Notes under the pieces: generated by a model
What the model saw: the letters and a program-made list of their open reading frames with translations, nothing else
Told to the model about the DNA's origin: nothing
The model's database searches: none
Source of the DNA: Burkholderiales bacterium
GTDB taxonomy: Bacteria > Pseudomonadota > Gammaproteobacteria > Burkholderiales > Burkholderiaceae_B
Assembly: GCA_005788065.1 (NCBI GenBank)
Contig: SXZD01000003.1
Coordinates: forward strand, 1 to 8,976
Direction: 5' to 3'
Length of the DNA stretch: 8,976 bases
Position numbers and translations under genes: made by a program
Shown here: positions 5,804-8,976 of the stretch, piece after piece
How positions within the stretch are numbered: the stretch's first letter is position 1
How the letters are laid out: each line of letters opens with the position of its first letter

Positions 5804-7220
5804 TCAATCCGGACCACCCGACAGCACACCATCTGCCTCGCACGCCATTTCGCGCGCGCAACTGAAATCACTGGCTCACTGGGCTTATCAATTCACACCC
5901 TCTGTCTGTCTGCACTGGCCCCTGCATGCTCAATCTGCCGGTCTGCTGCTCGAAGTAGCTCCCAGCCTGAGCCTGTTCGGCGGATTGTCGGTCTTGCTCC
6001 AGCGTATTGAAACCGGACTGAATGATCTTGGTTTGGCTTGTCGACCCGGTGTCTCTGTGACAGCCACCAGCGCATGGTGGCTCAGCCAGTATGCCAGTGC
6101 TCCCGCTACGCATATCAACGAGCTCACCAGCCTGTCTGCCATCCTGCCTGCGCTGCCCATACAGGTTCTCGACAGCGCATACCCACATCTGCTGACACTG
6201 AAGCGTTGCGGTGTTCACCATATCCGGCAACTGCTGCAACTGCCCCGCAGCGGCCTGAGCCGCCGTTTCGGTGCTACGCTGGTCCGCGAGCTGGACTGCG
6301 GCTTTGCGCGCCACGCTGAACTGCACACCTGGATACAGCCGCCACCGGTTTTTGATGTCAGACAGGAAATGCCCTTCCACACCTTGCAATTACAAGGATT
6401 GCTGAATGTGGCAGCCACTTTGCTGACAGCCCTGCAACACTGGCTGCAGGGTCGATGGGCGGCCACTCGGACAATCCGTTTCACCTTTCACCACGGCCGC
6501 AGCAATCGTCACCCGGACCATGCGGACACCACCGTGCGATGGGTGCGTGCCGCACAACCCACGCAGATGGCAGACGCTTGGCTGCAACTGCTGCAGGATG
6601 AACTGACACGCCAACCCCTGTTGGCCGAAGCCTGCGACATCAGCCTGCGGGCAGACGTTCTAGAACCCCTGCAAACCCAGACCGAAACGCTTTTCCCGGG
6701 ACCACAGGAACAGCAGCAGGCCTGGTCGGCCCTGCTGGGTCGGCTGCACGCAAGACTCGGTTCCGACGGCCTGAAAATACCGCTTGAAACCCCCGATCCG
6801 CGACCCGAGTACGCACACCGCCTGCACGCTCATGCCATGACGGCATCAGAGAGCACAGTAAAAGCAACAGCACCAGCAAAGACGCTGAGAAAGACTGGTA
6901 CTCAGCTTCCCGCTCAGGTACCCACCCAGCCACCACCACGCAGCGCACCCCTGCAGTCAGCCCTGCGGCTGCCTCGCCCGCTGTGGTTTCTGCCAAGACC
7001 TGAACGGCTGCCACTGCAAAACAACCGTCCGGTTCAGAAAGGTCCACTGAGCTTTCTGGCGGGCCCTGAGCGCATCGAATTTGGCTGGTGGGACAGCCCC
7101 GCCACACGACGCGACTATTTCATCGCGCAAGACAGCGATCAGCGCCAACTCTGGGTTTACCGCGAACGCCATGAAGATGGCGTGAGTAACCGCTGGTACC
7201 TGCACGGACTATTCGGTTGA
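5700..7220 (+). CDS. imuB: ImuB, catalytically inactive Y-family polymerase-like mutasome hub
   Basis: ImuB is a Y-family polymerase relative without catalytic acidic residues; in studied bacteria it bridges ImuA, DnaE2 and the beta clamp. Recognisable parts from the GTG at 5700 are WIALYFRL (5-12), the core beginning HWAYQFTPSVCLHWP (60-74), LLLEVAPSLSLFGG (82-95), a linker about 380-430, RPLWFLPRP, and the C-terminal block starting GPERIEFGWWD (455) and ending WYLHGLFG. QTETLFPG (327-334) is a weak candidate clamp-binding motif. The start is supported by AAGG six bases upstream and by WIALYF matching the family N-terminus. Only about 47 low-complexity residues separate WIALYFRL from the AHWAYQF segment, where I expect roughly 80 that include a conserved palm region, so the N-terminus looks shortened. 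At 506 residues the rest seems intact. It overlaps imuA by 104 bp. Confidence 0.9.
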   Translation: MKQQWIALYFRLSAQPNRTAATGREDAPTADYTTDQSGPPDSTPSASHAISRAQLKSLAHWAYQFTPSVCLHWPLHAQSAGLLLEVAPSLSLFGGLSVLLQRIETGLNDLGLACRPGVSVTATSAWWLSQYASAPATHINELTSLSAILPALPIQVLDSAYPHLLTLKRCGVHHIRQLLQLPRSGLSRRFGATLVRELDCGFARHAELHTWIQPPPVFDVRQEMPFHTLQLQGLLNVAATLLTALQHWLQGRWAATRTIRFTFHHGRSNRHPDHADTTVRWVRAAQPTQMADAWLQLLQDELTRQPLLAEACDISLRADVLEPLQTQTETLFPGPQEQQQAWSALLGRLHARLGSDGLKIPLETPDPRPEYAHRLHAHAMTASESTVKATAPAKTLRKTGTQLPAQVPTQPPPRSAPLQSALRLPRPLWFLPRPERLPLQNNRPVQKGPLSFLAGPERIEFGWWDSPATRRDYFIAQDSDQRQLWVYRERHEDGVSNRWYLHGLFG

Positions 7221-7222
7221 AT

Positions 7223-8976
7223 ATGAACGCACCCGCTGCTTTGCTCCAGTGCATGAGCAATTTTTCTTTTCTGCAGGCGGCATCCCATCCGGAAGAACTG
7301 CTGCAGAAAGCCCATGACATGGGCTATATGCACATCGCCATGACAGATGAATGCTCTTTGGCCGGCATCGTGCGCGCGCATCAACGCGCCAAAGATATCG
7401 GCCTGCACCTGATCATCGGCAGCCAGTTCAATGTCTGTGACGATGAAGGCCAACCTTGGGCCCGCATGCTCATGCTGGTGCGCAACCGAAGCGGCTATGC
7501 GGCGCTGAGCACGCTCATCACCCATGCACGGCGCCGTGCGGACAAGGGGTTTTATGAACTGCGCCGCCGCGACCTGGCAGACGCACTGCCCGGTGTCACC
7601 TGCATCCTGCTGCCCACCCCGGAAGACAGCCCGCTGCATACCGGCAATGCGATTGCATGGCTCAAGCCCCGCTACATCAGCCGGCTGTGGCTGGGCTGCT
7701 CGCTGCTGCAAAACGGTTTTGACGAAAGTTGGCTGTCCCATCTGCAGACACTGGGGGCCATACATGGCATCGGTCTGACCTTCACCGGCGATGTGCGCAT
7801 GCACTGCCCGCAGCGCAAACCGCTGCTGGACACCTTGACGGCCATCAGCCTGCGCGCGGCATTATCGGATATCACCGGCGCGTTGGCCCCCAACGCCAAT
7901 CAGTGCATACACACCCCGCAGTGGCTGCGACTGCACTACCCCGTCGAACTGCTGGAAAGCAGCCTGAAAATTGCGCAGCAGTGTACGTTTTCACTGGACG
8001 AACTGCGCTATGAATATCCTGACGAAATCTGCCCCGGCGGCATGCAACCGGCAGATTATCTGGCTGCATGCACCTGGCAGGGCGCACGCCAGCGCTTTCC
8101 CCATGGCATACCGCTGGACGTGGAAAACCAGATACGTCACGAACTGCAACTCATCAGCGAGCTGCGCTATGAAGCGTATTTTCTGACGGTACACGACATC
8201 GTCAGCTTCGCGCGCGCGCGCGGCATCTTGTGTCAGGGCCGTGGGTCTGCCGCCAACTCGGCCGTGTGCTATTGCCTTGGCATCACCGAAGTCGACCCCG
8301 CGCGCATGTCTGTCCTGTTTGAGCGTTTCATCAGCCGCGAACGCAACGAGCCTCCCGATATCGATGTCGACTTTGAGCATCAGCGACGCGACGAAGTCAT
8401 CCGCTACATCTACGACAAGTACGGAGCCGACCGCGCTGCACTGGCTGCCGCCCTCATCACGTACCATCCACGCTCCGCACTGCGTGACGCAGCGCGTGCA
8501 CTGGGTATCGCCCCCGAACTGGCAGACCGTGTGGCCAAAGACCATCAAAGCTGGGATGGCAAGCAACCCAATCCGCAACGGCTGGCTGCACTGGGTCTGA
8601 ACCCCGACGATCCCGCCATTGCGCAGTGGCTGGACATCAGCAGCCAGCTTATTGGTTTTCCGCGTCACCTGACGCAGCACAGCGGGGGTTTTGTAATCGC
8701 GCGCGGACTGCTCAAGGAACTGGTCCCGATTGAAAACACGGCCATGGCGCATCGCACTGTCATACAGTGGGACAAAGACGATCTGGATGCACTGGGTCTG
8801 CTGAAAGTCGATATCCTGGCGCTTGGCATGCTGTCGGCCATCCGCCATGCGTTAGACGCCCTGCGCCACAAACCGGATGCCCCCCTGCGCATGCAGGATA
8901 TTCCGCCAGAAGACAGTCAGACCTACGACATGATTTCGCGGGCCGACACCATCGGCGTGTTCCAGATCGAATCGCG
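7223..8976 (+). CDS. dnaE2: Error-prone DNA polymerase DnaE2 (ImuC), N-terminal part
   Basis: C-family DNA polymerase III alpha paralogue that performs mutagenic translesion synthesis with ImuA and ImuB. The frame is open from the ATG at 7223 to the window end (584 codons of a protein usually a little over 1000 residues). Residues about 5-200 are the PHP domain (SNFSFLQAASHPEEL, TDECSLAGIVRAH). The polymerase region includes LRYEAYFLTVHDIV, GRGSAANS (339-346), ERFISRERNEPPDIDVDF with palm aspartates Asp379, Asp381 and Asp383, and HLTQHSGGFVIARG. Palm residues look intact, but several PHP metal-site positions are substituted (Gln9, Gln68, Arg192). The ATG is two bases after the imuB stop with no strong ribosome-binding site, which suggests coupling to imuB translation. 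Expected to be SOS-induced from the lexA promoter. The distinction from housekeeping DnaE is clear from motifs and context. Confidence 0.95.
   Translation, partial: MNAPAALLQCMSNFSFLQAASHPEELLQKAHDMGYMHIAMTDECSLAGIVRAHQRAKDIGLHLIIGSQFNVCDDEGQPWARMLMLVRNRSGYAALSTLITHARRRADKGFYELRRRDLADALPGVTCILLPTPEDSPLHTGNAIAWLKPRYISRLWLGCSLLQNGFDESWLSHLQTLGAIHGIGLTFTGDVRMHCPQRKPLLDTLTAISLRAALSDITGALAPNANQCIHTPQWLRLHYPVELLESSLKIAQQCTFSLDELRYEYPDEICPGGMQPADYLAACTWQGARQRFPHGIPLDVENQIRHELQLISELRYEAYFLTVHDIVSFARARGILCQGRGSAANSAVCYCLGITEVDPARMSVLFERFISRERNEPPDIDVDFEHQRRDEVIRYIYDKYGADRAALAAALITYHPRSALRDAARALGIAPELADRVAKDHQSWDGKQPNPQRLAALGLNPDDPAIAQWLDISSQLIGFPRHLTQHSGGFVIARGLLKELVPIENTAMAHRTVIQWDKDDLDALGLLKVDILALGMLSAIRHALDALRHKPDAPLRMQDIPPEDSQTYDMISRADTIGVFQIES

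Noticed and set aside
7991..8848. A 285-codon minus-strand open frame opposite dnaE2.
   Set aside because: It lies entirely antisense to clearly conserved DnaE2 codons and has no recognisable domain. Long antisense frames are expected from the codon bias of a GC-rich gene. The same applies to the minus-strand frame at 7157-7804.

Overview
The window reads as chromosomal DNA of a betaproteobacterium, most likely Burkholderiales. I infer this from the moderately high GC content, the strong resemblance of the ImuB and DnaE2 motifs to those of that order, the extended betaproteobacterial-type Pcm, and the surE-pcm-nlpD gene order. I cannot fix the genus. Almost all of the DNA is coding, in two divergent blocks separated by a single intergenic region of about 370 bp (3750-4122).

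Left block, minus strand, read from about 3749 down to 1: yaaA (peroxide stress protein), surE (5'/3'-nucleotidase), pcm (protein-L-isoaspartate methyltransferase), nlpD (LysM/LytM lipoprotein, amidase activator) and the start of rlmD (23S rRNA m5U methyltransferase, cut by the window edge). yaaA-surE and surE-pcm are each joined by a 4-base ATGA stop/start overlap. The 38-bp and 6-bp gaps that follow suggest one operon for stress survival, repair and cell-envelope functions. rpoS, which follows nlpD in many proteobacteria, is not here: nlpD runs directly into rlmD.

Right block, plus strand, 4123 to the window end: lexA, imuA, imuB and dnaE2 (imuC, cut by the window edge). This is an SOS mutagenesis cassette: the repressor plus the three parts of the ImuA-ImuB-DnaE2 translesion synthesis mutasome. 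Two adjacent 16-bp CTG-N10-CAG operators lie about 110-140 bp upstream of lexA. The gaps and overlaps (4 bp between lexA and imuA, a 104-bp imuA/imuB overlap, 2 bp between imuB and dnaE2) point to one LexA-controlled, translationally coupled transcript. In this model DNA damage activates RecA, LexA cleaves itself at Ala130-Gly131, and the cassette is induced together with its own repressor.

I do not see a wholly new system. The noteworthy points are deviations inside known parts: an ImuB that seems to lack much of the usual N-terminal palm region, a long out-of-frame imuA/imuB overlap, four 15-bp tandem repeats coding for TGLE units in ImuA, a LexA with a long hinge and an altered residue next to its catalytic serine, a DnaE2 whose PHP metal-site positions look substituted, a tandem repeat plus dyad in the lexA leader, and the absence of rpoS from its usual place.
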